A DNA stretch of 64,000 nt from Amphibalanus amphitrite (GCF_019059575.1 NW_024881792.1:124001-188000), one strand, 5' to 3'; shown: positions 21,130-33,110, counted from the first letter of the stretch. The notes: a model not told the origin generated them from the letters alone. Numbers and translations are program-made.

Positions 21130-24100
21130 ATAGCACACTACGTGTAAGAAAGGAAGAGGCCTTAGGGGTGCCTTATTTTAGGAACGCTTGGGGATCATCA
21201 GTCATAGTAGCACCATACACGCACAATGCAAGAGGAGTCGCAATACTTACGAAAAACTTAGACGTAGAATTCGGAGAGACAATGATTGATGAAGGAGGAA
21301 ACTTCATCATTACAAAGGCAAAAATCCAGAAAGAATTCGAATTATGTCTGGTAGCAATTTACGGCCCGAATACAGACGAGCCCAATTTCTTCGAACTTTT
21401 GAGCGAGAGCATTAATGCAACCATAGAGGACGCAGATACACCAGTCGTTATCGGGGGTGACTTTAATGTAACTCTAAATCAACAGTTAGATAACTTTAAC
21501 TATAGAAGAGAAAACAACACTCGAGCTAGAGAAGCAGTAAAAGCAATGATGGTACAAAATGAATTGATAGACATATACAGAGAAAAAAATCCTGAAAACC
21601 GAAGATATACTTGGCGGGTTGGAAACCCAATAGTAAAGCAGGCGAGACTGGATATGTTTCTTACTAGTGCTGCTCTGGAAAGTTATGTTGATGAGGCGGA
21701 CATTCAACCAGGTTATAGATCGGATCACTCTATTATTACATTGACGGTGGACTTCTCAAAGCAGCCGAGGGGAAGAGGACTCTTTAAATTCAATGCATCA
21801 TTGTTAAGAGACAAAAATTACGTCAAAATGATAAAAGATACGATTAAGAGTACGGTAGTAGAATACGCTCTTCCCGTATACGCACATGACTACATTTTGG
21901 AGACCTCAACAAAGATAGAAATGACAATTGATTCATCTTTGTTTTTTGAAACTCTGATGCTGACGTTAAGAAGAGAAACAGTCTCTTTCGGCATTAGGAA
22001 GAGAAGGGAGGAACGAAGGCGAGAAAACCAATTGGAAAGAGATATACTTCTTTTAGAGAAAGAGCTTGACGCTTTAGGTACTCACTCATTGTACGATCAG
22101 ATACAAAACAAGAAAAAAGAATTGGAAGACGTAAGGAGGATCAAGTTGGAAGGGAGTTTGGTTAGGGCGAGAGCTGTATGGAGGGAAAATGCGGAAAAAC
22201 CAACAAAGTATTTTCTTACATTAGAAAAAAGGAGGTACGAAAGTAAGAGGATACCATGCATCAGATCGTCAGCAGGCTGCACAAGGAATCAAATAGAATT
22301 TCTTGATCTATTCCGTAGATTTTATCAAAAAAGGTTCAAAAGTGAGGATGAGTTTTTAGAGGGAGTTAATTACGATGAATATCTATCAAACATGGATATC
22401 AAAAAAGTAAATGACCATGACAAGCTCAATCTAGATAAGCCGTTGAACATGCAAGAATTAGGATCAACGCTACAGAGGATGAAAAATGGAACGTCTCCAG
22501 GTAGTGACGGTTTTTCCGTAGAGTTTTATAAATTCTTCTGGGCAGACATAAAACACTTTTTTCATGCTATGGTAGTTGAGAGTGCCACAAAGGGTACAGT
22601 TCCTCTAACTTTAAAAGAAGGAATAATCGTGTTGTTACCTAAGCCAAATAGACCCAGAGATTTGATCAAGTCATATAGACCAATAACACTCCTAAATACT
22701 AGCTACAAAATCATTTCAGGTGCTATTGCAAATCGATTAAAACTCGTGCTAGGAGACATAATCGAGGATTGCCAGTCTGCCTATTTAAAAGGGAGATTTA
22801 TTGGGGACAATATCAGGATGATTTACGACGTTATCCAACTCTTGAATCAAGAACAAAAGAACGGGGTCTTAGTAAGTCTGGATATAGAAGCAGCTTTTGA
22901 TTCAGTCAGTTGGACTTTCATTAAAAAAGTCCTGGAGCAGAAAAACTTTCCGCATAGTATTACACATTGGTTCAACACACTGTATGCTGGAGCTTTTTCC
23001 AGAATTTTGTATAATGGTCATTTGTCGAGTAAAATAATGCTAACAAGGTCTTGTAGACAGGGGGATGCGCTAAGTTGTTACTTGTTTATTCTTGTGATGG
23101 ACGTTTTAGCGAAAAAGATTCGAGGAAATGCAGCTATCAAAGGAATTAAAATAGACAATGAGGAACACAAAGTGCTCATGTATGCAGACGATACGATTTG
23201 TTTACTCGAACCAGAGAAAACAAGCATGATGGAACTCTTCCAAGAGATAGGATGGTTCGCGAAGTATTCGGGACTAAGTCCAAACCTCGATAAGACTCAA
23301 GCTATGTGGATAGGGAAGACATGCAGAGAAAATCGTTTTCTTCAGAGAAATTTAGCTGTAAAGTGGAGTGAAACGATTAAAGTCCTAGGGGTCACTTTCG
23401 ATAATGAACTGCAAAAAGTAACAGAACTGTACACAGAGAAGGTAAAGGAAATCAAAAGAGAAATAACGAAATGGAAGTTCAGAAACGTATCACTGGAAGG
23501 AAAAGTGGTAATAATAAAATCGATGCTGATCTCCAAGATTAGTCACCTGCTCACAACGCTCCCTGACCCATCAAAAAAAATTATCAAAGATCTTAACAAG
23601 ACTCTTTTCAGCTTTCTGTGGCATGGAAAAGGAGAAAAAATCAAACGGGAGTCTTTGATGAAAAACCATCTCAACGGAGGAGTGGACATGGTTGATTTAA
23701 CAAGTTATATGAGAGCCTTGAAGCTATCTTGGATTAGGAGGTGCATTGTAAAGCAAGGAATATGGAACGCAGTTGCACAGAAAAGTACGGGTAAAAATAT
23801 ATATTTCTGGCAAATGGGTCAAACAGCTTTGAAAAGAAAGGCATCTCGTACTAAGAATCTATTCTGGAGAGATGTGATGATAGCATTAGCAAATTTCAGG
23901 GAAATATGCTCACAGAAGCTAGGTGTCGAGGAGCTAAACTCCACAGCTATCTTTTTTTCTGATACTACTAAGTTCAAAACTTCATGGATTGAAGAATGGT
24001 ATGTCAAAGGCATCAGATCGTTGAATGACTTATTAAAAACAGATGGATCTTTACTAGGTTTTGAGGAATTAAAACGGACCTACAACATTACAACCACTTT

Positions 24101-24860
24101 TCTGGATTATGCAACACTAATAAGTAGCTTACCTAGAGAATGGAAGGAATCGGGAGAAAAGGTGAAGTTATTTGGACCAAGTATAGATCCATTAATAAGC
24201 TTGATTATTTCTAGAAACACGGGTACATCACATTTAAAAAATGTCTTCAGACAGGAAAGAGTGAGAGATGTCAGAAACATATGGGAAATGTCCTGGGAGA
24301 GAAGGCTGGGTCAAATCGATTGGCAGCAAATATACAGAAGTCTCAGGGGCACTCCACAGCAGTATAGAGCAGTTAGGTATAAAATCATTACAAGAACAGT
24401 AGGAACAAACAGCTTTCTCAACAAAATTGGATTAATGGGAACCGATTCATGCAGTTATTGTACGGAGCGTGAAAATATAGAACATAAATTCTGGTATTGT
24501 TCGAGGATTAAGGCTTTCTGGGACAATGTTGAAGCGTGGTTGACCAGAATTCAGATAAGCACACCAGAAAGGATAACCAGGGTGAAGGAGGTAATTCTAG
24601 GCGGCACAGAAAATGCGATTATAAACCATATTGTTAGTGTAGGCGTGTACATGATTTACTCTGGGAGGAGACTTTCGGTAGACACACTTATAACCATACT
24701 TACGATAGATCAGACAAGTGAGATGTATTGGGCAAAGGTGAACAATAAAATGAACTCTTTTAATGCTAAGTGGTCGACAAGAATAGGTCAGAGAAGGGGC
24801 GAAACCAACTGGCTCCTTGGCTCGCCTCGGCCCACAGAGCATACCGCAAATATATGATGG
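21130..24860 (+). mobile_element. 5'-truncated L1/Tx1-type LINE
   Basis: The coding frame is open upstream of the first possible start to about 21135 and there breaks into E-box repeat sequence, so the insertion is truncated inside the endonuclease. No ORF1 is present. Stop TGA is at 24855-24857. A short TG run follows, then a hAT element; the real 3' end may lie beyond it, after 26615. Confidence 0.85.
21168..24857 (+). CDS. LINE ORF2: endonuclease-reverse transcriptase, 5' truncated
   Basis: The frame of 1229 codons is uninterrupted; the first codon listed is a GTG, the true start having been lost. Domains in order: C-terminal two thirds of an APE-type endonuclease (AIYGPN about 63-68, GDFN 97-100, RLDMF 160-164, SDH 185-187), a basic coiled linker (about 275-330), reverse transcriptase with GTSPGSDGF (about 441-449), SYRPITLLNTSYK, catalytic LDIEAAFD (about 571-578), RQGDALS, and YADD (672-675), and a C-terminal zinc-binding C-x2-C...H-x4-C motif near 1095. 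The early endonuclease residues including the QET motif are missing. The family acts on its own RNA in target-primed reverse transcription. The intact frame suggests a fairly young copy, but it cannot make a full endonuclease. Confidence 0.93.
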   Translation: MPYFRNAWGSSVIVAPYTHNARGVAILTKNLDVEFGETMIDEGGNFIITKAKIQKEFELCLVAIYGPNTDEPNFFELLSESINATIEDADTPVVIGGDFNVTLNQQLDNFNYRRENNTRAREAVKAMMVQNELIDIYREKNPENRRYTWRVGNPIVKQARLDMFLTSAALESYVDEADIQPGYRSDHSIITLTVDFSKQPRGRGLFKFNASLLRDKNYVKMIKDTIKSTVVEYALPVYAHDYILETSTKIEMTIDSSLFFETLMLTLRRETVSFGIRKRREERRRENQLERDILLLEKELDALGTHSLYDQIQNKKKELEDVRRIKLEGSLVRARAVWRENAEKPTKYFLTLEKRRYESKRIPCIRSSAGCTRNQIEFLDLFRRFYQKRFKSEDEFLEGVNYDEYLSNMDIKKVNDHDKLNLDKPLNMQELGSTLQRMKNGTSPGSDGFSVEFYKFFWADIKHFFHAMVVESATKGTVPLTLKEGIIVLLPKPNRPRDLIKSYRPITLLNTSYKIISGAIANRLKLVLGDIIEDCQSAYLKGRFIGDNIRMIYDVIQLLNQEQKNGVLVSLDIEAAFDSVSWTFIKKVLEQKNFPHSITHWFNTLYAGAFSRILYNGHLSSKIMLTRSCRQGDALSCYLFILVMDVLAKKIRGNAAIKGIKIDNEEHKVLMYADDTICLLEPEKTSMMELFQEIGWFAKYSGLSPNLDKTQAMWIGKTCRENRFLQRNLAVKWSETIKVLGVTFDNELQKVTELYTEKVKEIKREITKWKFRNVSLEGKVVIIKSMLISKISHLLTTLPDPSKKIIKDLNKTLFSFLWHGKGEKIKRESLMKNHLNGGVDMVDLTSYMRALKLSWIRRCIVKQGIWNAVAQKSTGKNIYFWQMGQTALKRKASRTKNLFWRDVMIALANFREICSQKLGVEELNSTAIFFSDTTKFKTSWIEEWYVKGIRSLNDLLKTDGSLLGFEELKRTYNITTTFLDYATLISSLPREWKESGEKVKLFGPSIDPLISLIISRNTGTSHLKNVFRQERVRDVRNIWEMSWERRLGQIDWQQIYRSLRGTPQQYRAVRYKIITRTVGTNSFLNKIGLMGTDSCSYCTERENIEHKFWYCSRIKAFWDNVEAWLTRIQISTPERITRVKEVILGGTENAIINHIVSVGVYMIYSGRRLSVDTLITILTIDQTSEMYWAKVNNKMNSFNAKWSTRIGQRRGETNWLLGSPRPTEHTANI

Positions 24861-24880
24861 TGTGTGTGTGTGGTTCACGG

Positions 24881-26606
24881 TAGAGTTCTGCACGGCTGCA
24901 ATTTTCCACAGCCTAGCCGCCCCGCAGCCGTGGCTCCACAGCCACAGCCGCCCACAGCCGTGGCAAACTGTGGGCAGCCAGCCGTCAGCCGGCCGTGGAT
25001 ACTTTCAATGAAATGCAACCAAATAGTATATAATAGGTTGTTTTTAGTTGAAACATATAGCCAAAAGCACATTGCAATGGGCTATAGATTCTCAAGCTCA
25101 TGAAGCATCATAGGTTAAGTGGTTGTGTATCTGGCTTTAGGCCGAAGGCCTGAAGCCTGATGCGCAACGCATGCCTACACAAGCCCTTGCAAGGGGTTAA
25201 GAAAGATGGGTAGGTACCTACATCAACAGAAAACATAAACAACGAACCAGAATAGAAGCACTAGCAGTGTGGACATCTAATGCCAAATCCTGAAGCATGG
25301 TTGTAGGACAGAACAACAGACCCTGATGCTTTTCATTATCAATGTTAGGTATGGAAAATGAAACTCAAGTTGATGGACTGTCAAACAGTGATTGTCTCAA
25401 GGCTATAGAACTCCGATTGTCTAGTAAAAACTCTTGCTTCTTTCTTACCTTGCATATTTTCTGGGGTGTGATATGCCAGACTTGAAGCAGCCTTCTGGGC
25501 AAGTCTCAAACTAATTTGATATGCAAGGCATCAAAACACTAGTGAGCATCCAAGAAAGAAAAACATTCTTCTATTTTGATTTTCCAAATAATGATCTTCG
25601 CTCAAATCCCCAAGGACGTGCGACAATTACCTCTTTTAATCAAAAATTTTACTTGAGTTTTTAATGACGTCAATAGCAATGAAGTGGCAATAAATTGTTT
25701 TGTTTCACTATAAACAGCCATAAAAATTAAAATTAAGAAATAATAATGCTATACAGTCAAAAAATTGCTCTCAAATAAAGAGTAAGTATCAAATTTTTAC
25801 ATTTTCAGAAGAAGGCGTCATTTTATTAGTAAAGTCAACAGCTCGCGTAAGAAATATTGTGTTCAGGGTTTTCACCGTCATGTGAATTTTGTGTTCAGGG
25901 TTTTCACCATCATGTGAATTAACCGTAAGTAAGGTTCATGTTCACTATAATATAATTCCATTGGCTTCGTTGATCAGCATTTTCTGTTAGCGGTCACTCA
26001 CACACCAGTTAGAACATAAAGCGCCAGTTTTATATTATGTAATTGGACTTGCCGAAAATCCAGAAATACATCTAAGAGTTATTTTAGATAATATTTTATG
26101 AAGCCTTTACCTGCCTTTACCTAGGCGTGATTTCTTTTTCTATTACCTGAAAGAATTATTTAACGCTCGTCTTCAATAGCTGTAAGGTGCTCTCCTAATG
26201 ACCAGGTGAGATTGATTTGAGAGGGATGTGACAATGCAACATGCTGCATTTTCTGAAACTGTCAAGCTCTTGATGATGAAGGAACAATTGGTACCTATAA
26301 TTAGTATTCTGTACCAGAGTGCAAACTCCCCTACAACAAATGGTAAAACCATTACAGGTTTTCAAAGGCTTTACCACTTTCAATGTTGCTGGGCATCCTT
26401 TGCATGATTTTTACAGGCTAGACTGCTTATCAGAATGTGAGATTAAGGATTTAAAATTTTATATTTGAGTACTTAAGATTGAGCTTGAAATCTCACAGCC
26501 GTGGCCACAGCCGTAGCCGTGTTCTTGGAGATATTTGCAGCCGCCCCGGCCCACAGCCGTGGGGCTGCAGCCAGCCGCGGCTGCAGCCGGCCGGTGCAGA
26601 CCTCTA
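24881..26606. mobile_element. Non-autonomous hAT element, 1.73 kb
   Basis: It is flanked by a perfect 8-bp duplication GTTCACGG (24873-24880 and 26607-26614). Ends are TAGAGTTCTGCAC on the left and the complement of TAGAGGTCTGCAC on the right, as in hAT elements. Both subterminal regions are packed with cacagccg/ccgtggc motifs in both orientations, like hAT transposase binding sites. The interior is AT-rich with no transposase frame. A 5' fragment of the same family is at 32794-33110. Confidence 0.92.
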
Positions 26607-26614
26607 GTTCACGG

Positions 26615-27760
26615 TGATTGTATAAGAACTGTATGGAAAAAACTGCAAAAAATCAGCCACCGCTCCCATGACCCATCCGGGCCAACCCGGGACCGGCCTC
26701 TTTGACTGGGGCCGGTCGGCCGGCCGGGCGTGCGAGGCGCCGGCCCTACCAGTCGACGGCTCGCATGCCCGGCCGGTGGATAGGGGGCGCCGCCCGCGAT
26801 ACCCCTTCGCCGGGCGGCGCGGGCGGTGGCTGATGGCCCGCCTGGAGCGCCGGGGAGGTAACCCACAGCTCTCCCCGGCTGGGGAGGTATCCCCCAGATC
26901 TCCCCGGGGCCGGGGCGTTTTCTTTAGTCCATGATGGGACAACGCCCCGGCTTGGCCAGGCGGGCCACACCACGTCGCGTGGTGGTGGCGGCGAGCTATA
27001 GGTATTTTTATAGCTCGGCCGCCGCCCAGTCAAAATGCAGCTGAAATGTGGCTTCCGTTTGTGTGTATATTGCCAACACTGTATGTATATGCCAGCGTGT
27101 ACGCTTGCCAAATATTACTCGCACGTTGTGGGGGTTTTGAAAGCCCTATTGTGTCGGTGCATATCAGGCGTTTGCGAGTTTAAACGCCTCAATCTGGGGC
27201 GCTCGTTTAGCATAGACGGAAAATCGGCGTCAGAAACCCTGACAGAGATTGTCCTTGTTGGGCTGGAGAGCCTTCGATTATTATAGATGTACTTGTGTCA
27301 TATTTGTACGATTTGTCAATAAACGTGAAAAAAAAGGAAAAAAAAAAGGAAGAGGCTATCCCACACAAAAGACCGCGAGTGAATCGGTCAAGCGGTTGTG
27401 GAGATATAAGCTTTGCAAAGGCGCCCCCACGGTGGCCGACTGCTAATATTCAGCGATTATCAGCGTCGCGTCCGCACACGGGAGGTATCCCCGTCACCTG
27501 TTCGTATACTCTAATGTGGTTGGGTTCAAGTCGCAGTCGAGCCCTGCTTTTTACAACCTTTCTTAAAAACCGCACATCGTGCAGTGACGTTCTATACATC
27601 GTTGGAAAGAGCATTGCAAGTTGTATATTCTATTAACTTTTCACTTTTATATATCTGCAACGTAAAAAGTTATAAAGCAACAAAGACGCTCCCATTGACA
27701 TTCCATGTTAAAAACTAACATTTTTAACAAGCTTTAAAAGAAAAAACGATTTTGCACAGC
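26615..27760. other. Possible LINE 3' part, then GC-rich unassigned sequence
   Basis: After the hAT target duplication there is an A-rich stretch (26634-26655) that could be the LINE tail. Bases 26660-27000 are very GC-rich with CCGGCC and cccggcc motifs in both orientations; the apparent open frames there come from GC content. A purine run lies at 27326-27352. No gene is supported. Confidence 0.4.
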
Positions 27761-27764
27761 TTAA

Positions 27765-28453
27765 CCCGCGACCGCCTGGGGGGTCGAATTCGCCCCCCCC
27801 CCTCCGTTTTTCTTGAATAATCCATGAACCGCTTACGCTATCAACTTGAAACTTGGCATACCTTCTCCCCCATCAATTTGACGTCCCCTGTGTAATTTTT
27901 AAGTTAAATTTTCCAAAAATATTTTGAGATATATCGATGTTAGTGATGTAACTACATGACGTTTTCAGTCAAAAAGTGGTAAATGTTTAAAAAGCCGCCA
28001 AAAATCAAGGTTTAAAGCAAATTGCAAATTAAGGATATGAATAGACGCAGCTCAACGAGTTCTTTAAAATGGCTATCTCGGATTTTCCATAAAATGCGTT
28101 TTTTTACCCCTAAAAATTCAAAAATCTATTTTTTTTTAACAGCTTATAAAATCCAAAATTTTGAGAATTTCCAAAAAAAAAAACGAAATATATGTTATAG
28201 AGCTCTATTAGAACATTAGATGTTCCAAATTTCAACTTTCTATCTTAATTTTTGATCCCCAGATTGCAAAAAATAGCTCCAACATGCATAGGGCATAGTG
28301 ACGTCATGAGCATTTTCGTGAATTAGAGGCACTTCTGAACATCGCATGTGAAAACAAATGGCTCCACTAGATTCCTGGGACAAAGCTGGTCTAGAAAAAA
28401 TGCATTTTTATGTCAAAAATAAAAAGTTGAAAAATTGTCGCCGTTCGCCGACC
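27765..28453. mobile_element. Left end of a TTAA-target element (E), right end not found
   Basis: TTAA (27761-27764) is followed by CCCGCGACCGCCTGG, then a G-run, tcgaattcg and a C-run, the same end architecture as elements P1 and C. The text beyond resembles their interiors. A matching right end was not found; the neighbouring element F begins at 28458. Confidence 0.6.
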
Positions 28454-28457
28454 AAGT

Positions 28458-31400
28458 CAGTCGGTGACACACCAGAGAAATAAGCTAAAATTAGAGCGCT
28501 CTATTTACTGCTCCCGCTTCTTCACCGCCTCCCATAGGGTCCTGTGTTGAGCTGGTGTCGAGGCTCTAAAAACGACGCCGATTTTTGTACCCTTCTCACG
28601 AAAACCGCTCGGACCGCCTGGAAACTAATTGCTCCGCTCTAAAAAATTCATGGTCGACGGGAAAATGAACGAGGAAAAGATTGGTCCTGAAATAATTCTG
28701 AACTCCCTGTAGAACATATCGAAATATGGCTGCAAACTAGGAGCATGTCAAAATCGACAAAACAATACAAATAAACTTACCGGGATTTTTTTTTTATTTT
28801 CCATGCATCTGTATATGAAATCAGTCGGTTTTTCGGAAAGATCATCTTCTGTTTAATAAATAATTCCACAAATGCAATCGAGAAAAAAACAATTTCTGCT
28901 GTGACAGCAGTTTTGGCATTGTGCCAGTAGTGTGGCGTGCGCGGTGCTGGGTGGTCGTGGGGGCGGAATTGTGAGTATTTGTGGTGTTTTAAATGGTCGA
29001 TGGCCATTGGAACCAGCTTTATATTATTTCCTACCAATTTTTGCATCAAATTATTGCTTTGAAAGACCATTGAAACCCGTTATCTCTTCATGAGACGCGA
29101 TCATATTCATCGTCGACGAAAATGGCGCGGGACTCGATGTGCATTTCGATCGAAATAAATCGTAAATTAAACAATATTCGATGATAAGTATCATATTCTA
29201 GTAACACATTTTCATAAAATAAGGCATAAACTTTGCAAGGAAGTCAACATTGGATAATTGGATTCTTATTTTGCTGAAATATCCTTGTAGTAGTCAAATG
29301 GCTCAATTGTTAGATAAATATAAGTATATGTTTTGGCTTTATGTTTGCTGTGAAACCACCCAGCCACTTGCTGGGTGGTTTTCTGATAATTACCTGATAA
29401 TTATTTCTCCTTTTCCTGAAAAGAAACTATTTTTTTTTTCAAAACAACCCATTTTTAGGAAAGGCGGCTTGTTCATTGACGTTTCATGTTCTTGTTTTGT
29501 TATCGCTGGCAGTATTTTAATACAATAAATGCAATATGAATTTTTTGCAATAATAAAACCTAAGATAAACTTAAGTTAATGCGTCAATCAAACACCCAGC
29601 AGAAAGATTGTGAGTCCTTGTGACGTGAAGTAGAATATTCTGTGAGTGTGTTTTATAGAATATGCCACATTTTAAATAGATTCATTATTTGACACTGATA
29701 GCTGAGTATGTGAATTATGCCACAATATAATTTCATTTTCTGGTTTTGGAACAGCCGGCAGTATTTTACTCCAACAAATGTAATTATAAAAGTTTAATAA
29801 CAGCCAACAGAAGGGGCTGTTTCAGCAGATAATGTTTCTACCTTATGCATTACCTTTTCTTCTGCAGGACCATGCTTCCGCTGGGTGGTCGACGTTTGCC
29901 TCCTGAAGAAGTTGAGCAACATGAAGACCACCAGATGAGGTGTCTGCAGTTCATGTGGAACTCTGCAGAATACAAGTGTTATGCCAACCACAACCAAAGT
30001 GCTGTGATCATGGAGGCATGAACCTCATGACACCACTTCAAATTTGCAGTTGTACCAAAGTGTGATTCAAACCACCTGTGGCATCTCACTCAATGCGTGA
30101 ACAGTGTGATCATTGTGCAGTGTTCAGCTGCACCTAAGACATTTATTAGTGACTTGTTTTGCAATTAGCCACCAAAAGCATTTTTGGGCTGGCCGCTGTA
30201 ATTTGTTGTGCACTGCGCAATAGTGGTAGTGTTTTGTCACTTGTCAACTTGTCAGTTGTGCATGTTGCATGTTTCTCTCCCCTCGGCCCTCATTATCAGT
30301 TAAGTGGTGAATTGGCATCACTCAATCTCCCCAGATCTCCATCGACTGTCTGTCAACCACCTAACTTGAGACAGTATTTGCTGATAGTGTCAGAAAAGAA
30401 GTGAGTCTTTTCAATATAACGAAAAAATCTCAGTATGAGCGGCCCGGCCCGGCCCGGCCCCGCCTGTAAAGCTTTTGAGAGGCTTATATCTCAGCAACCG
30501 CTGGACCGATTGGCCTGCGGTCTTTTTTGCTGGGTAGCCCCATTCCTTCTACCCCGTAATTGACTACTTTTGACACATCTCAGTGACCGTCGTGGCACGT
30601 GCCACGTGAAAAGTCAAGGGTGTTCAAGCTGTTTTGCAAAAGTAGTGATTTTGAGGGGCCCATATCTCAGCAGCCGCTTGGGCGATTGTCTTGCGGTAAT
30701 TTTTGTTGCGTAGCTGCATCCCTTCTACCAAAGGTCGGATATTCTTGATCTATGTGAGGGACCCCCACTGCACGTGCAAAATGCAAAAAGAAGAGGTGCC
30801 AAATTTGTTCCCATTTCAGTAACTCGGTAATTACTGGGGCGATTTCGCTGAAACTTGGCATACAGGTAGGCACCCACCAGGCAATGCATTCCCATGTGTT
30901 GCGGTTAGGGTGCTACTGCACGTGCGCACGTGCAGGGGGCGTTTCCAGATCTCGAGAACGGCTGGGCCGATTGCGCTCACATTTGGTACACGGCTGGAGA
31001 CCGGTTAGTAGGATGCCGTCCAAAAGTCATTTTGGACCCCGTTTGCACGTGCGCACGTGCAGAATGCCGCTTCCAGATCTCAGGAATGGCTGGGCCGATT
31101 GCGTTCAAATTTTGCACACCGCTAGCGACCGGTTAGAAGGGTGCTTTGCACAATCCCGTTGGAACTACCCTCTCCCCCTTCCGCATGTGCAGGGCTCACT
31201 ATCTCGCTCGCTCGTTCTTCGCCCAAAAGACGTTTTACTGGTTGTAGACATTTTTAGGAATATGAGCTCCGTTTCATGCATGTTCCAGTGGTCATTTTGT
31301 GACATGTCCCATAGTGTAATAAATGGAAACTGTTGTTCCCTTTTGAAGGTACTTACGGATGCAGAAAGCATTGGGCCTGATTATTAAACGCCCCCTCCTA

Positions 31401-32120
31401 TCAGCGACACACGAAATCGACAAATATCATCCTTTTTAGAACAGGAGGAAACGAAAACTTGTGAACATAGCTGTACCTACAACAGTGCATAAGGAATTGA
31501 AATTCTGGGAGTTTTTGAAATTCGGAGAAACTCAAGTTGTCGACAGGTATGCCCCCTTGTACGTCAAAGACCGCCTTAAAACAAACGTCTACAAATGAAG
31601 GCAGTATTCGTATGTTCGTTGTAATTGCAGCAGCCTAGCAACATGCATTGCGGTCTGATGGCGAACTCCGGCTTCAGAGTAATCATCCCATATTGTACGT
31701 CTTAAGTTGTTGATTTCTATGGCGGTTTGAAATTGCTAGCCACGTCTTATCTCAGTGTGGTGGCCCCGCATTGGCCCACTCGGCCGCTCTAAAATTGACT
31801 TATGGAGGAGGATGGTGGCTCTTATTTTAGCTTCTCCGCCGACTGCGGGGAGCGCCGCCGCCGAGGTAGGAGCAGTAATTAGCTTATGTTTGAGACTAAT
31901 TTCCACGCTTAATTAACATTTTAATTTTATTTTAATTAAATCATGCTAATATTTGACGCATTCTCTTTCTATTGATACCATTCACCGGTCTGAGAAGTAT
32001 GCCTTGCTGCGTAAGGGCCGATAAAAGATCACGCTTTTATGGGTATCTCTTCAACATGGGGCAGGAGCAATAAATAGAGCGCTCTAATTTTAGCTTATTT
32101 CCCTGGTATGTCACCAACTG
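28458..32120. mobile_element. 3.66-kb DNA element with about 57-bp inverted ends, 4-bp target duplication (F)
   Basis: The left end CAGTCGGTGACACACCAG and the right end, complement of CAGTTGGTGACATACCAG, agree for about 57 bp with about five differences, continuing through AATAAGCTAAAATTAGAGCG. The flanks are AAGT on both sides (28454-28457, 32121-32124). No transposase frame is seen. The interior holds E-box repeats (30430-31200), a hairpin aaccacccagc/gctgggtggtt (29357-29383), and AT-rich sequence. I cannot place it in a named superfamily. Confidence 0.75.
30430..31200 (+). repeat. E-box palindrome repeats within element F
   Basis: Two perfect copies of TGCACGTGCGCACGTGCA (near 30917 and 31052) are separated by about 135 bp with the usual agatctc-aga-cggctgggccgatt block. 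Upstream are other blocks of the family (catatctcagcagccgcttg, ggcacgtgccacgtgaaaag). Confidence 0.88.
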
Positions 32121-32234
32121 AAGTGGCCCGCGCGCGCGCCGCCCAGTCCCACGCCGGCCGGGCGGCCTTGGCCCTGGCTTCTGATTGGCTGAGCGGTCCG
32201 TGTGACCAGGCGAGACCGTTCGGCTGGGGTTCCG

Positions 32235-32590
32235 GACAAAAAGTCAAATGATAAAAGGTAAAAGGAAGGTTAGCCAACAGACATTACGTCAAAAGCAAGA
32301 AGTCAAAAATCTTATAAGTCAACAGGTAAAAGGTCAACAAAGAGGAAAGTCAAAAGGCAAAAAGTCAAAAAGGATAAAACGTCAAAAGATAAAAAGTGAA
32401 ATTGCCAAAAAGTCAATGAACAAAAAGTCAACTAGCATAGAAGTCAAAAGTCAAAAAGTCAAATGGACATAAGGTCAAAAGACAAAAAGTAAAAACGGCA
32501 AAAAGTCAAATTGTCAAAAAGTAAAAAGGACAAAAGTCGAAAGATAAAAGTGAACAGGACATAAAGTCAAAATCAAAAAAAACAGTTGGT
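32235..32590 (+). repeat. AAAAGTCAAA simple repeat
   Basis: Some 30 irregular copies of aaaagtcaaa or aaaaggtcaaa occur here. The Lys-rich open frame over it is a by-product. Confidence 0.85.
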
Positions 32591-32592
32591 AG

Positions 32593-32760
32593 GGTGCCGT
32601 GCACCGAGGAGCCTGTAGCTCTGCGCGTGCTCACGTGCGCACGTGCACACGCATCCGTCATATCTCAGGAACGGACGGGCCGATTACAATGAAATTTTGT
32701 GTGTGATTGGATGCTGACCGTGTATGAGTTTTTCTGAGTTTTTCTACACGGGCGTAGAAA
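32593..32760 (-). repeat. Fragment of the E-box repeat family
   Basis: This is the reverse complement, with few changes, of about 39990-40137, including the ggtgcacggcaccctacc and gagcacgcgcagagctac blocks. Confidence 0.85.
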
Positions 32761-32793
32761 CGTCATGAAAAGTGGGTGGGCCACCCTGTCAAG

Positions 32794-33110
32794 TAGAGTT
32801 CTGCACGGCTGCAATTTTCCACAGCCTAGCCGCCCCGCAGCCGTGGCTCCACAGCCACAGCCGCCCACAGCTGTGGCAAACTATGGGCAGCCAGCCGTCA
32901 GCCGGCCGTGGATATTTTCAATGAAATGCAACCAAATAGTATATAATAAGTTGTTTTTAGTTTAAACATATAGCCAAAAGCACATTGCAATGGGCTTAAG
33001 GTTCTCAAGCTCATGAAGCATCATAGGTTAAGTGGTTGTGTATCTGGCCTCATTTGGGCCTGAAGCCTGATGAGCAACGCATGCCTACATAAGCCCTTGC
33101 AAGGAGTTAA
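32794..33110. mobile_element. Left-end fragment of the 24881-type hAT
   Basis: It begins TAGAGTTCTGCACGGCTGC and follows 24881-25197 with about 95% identity, then stops at a TTAA. The right part is missing and no target duplication is seen. Confidence 0.88.

Noticed and set aside
20390..21167. The E-box array as the LINE's own promoter monomers
   Set aside because: The same blocks occur without any LINE at four other places and their order matches those places up to the junction, so the LINE inserted into the repeat.
26604..27111. Overlapping frames of 85-121 codons on both strands
   Set aside because: They are explained by high GC content; composition is Pro/Arg/Gly/Ala with no motif, and frames overlap on both strands.
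29794..29997. Possible exon (acceptor-like cttttcttctgcag, then an open frame)
   Set aside because: No matching donor or recognisable protein was found, and it lies inside element F.
32248..32472. 74-codon Lys/Ser/Gln frame
   Set aside because: It is produced by the aaaagtcaaa simple repeat.
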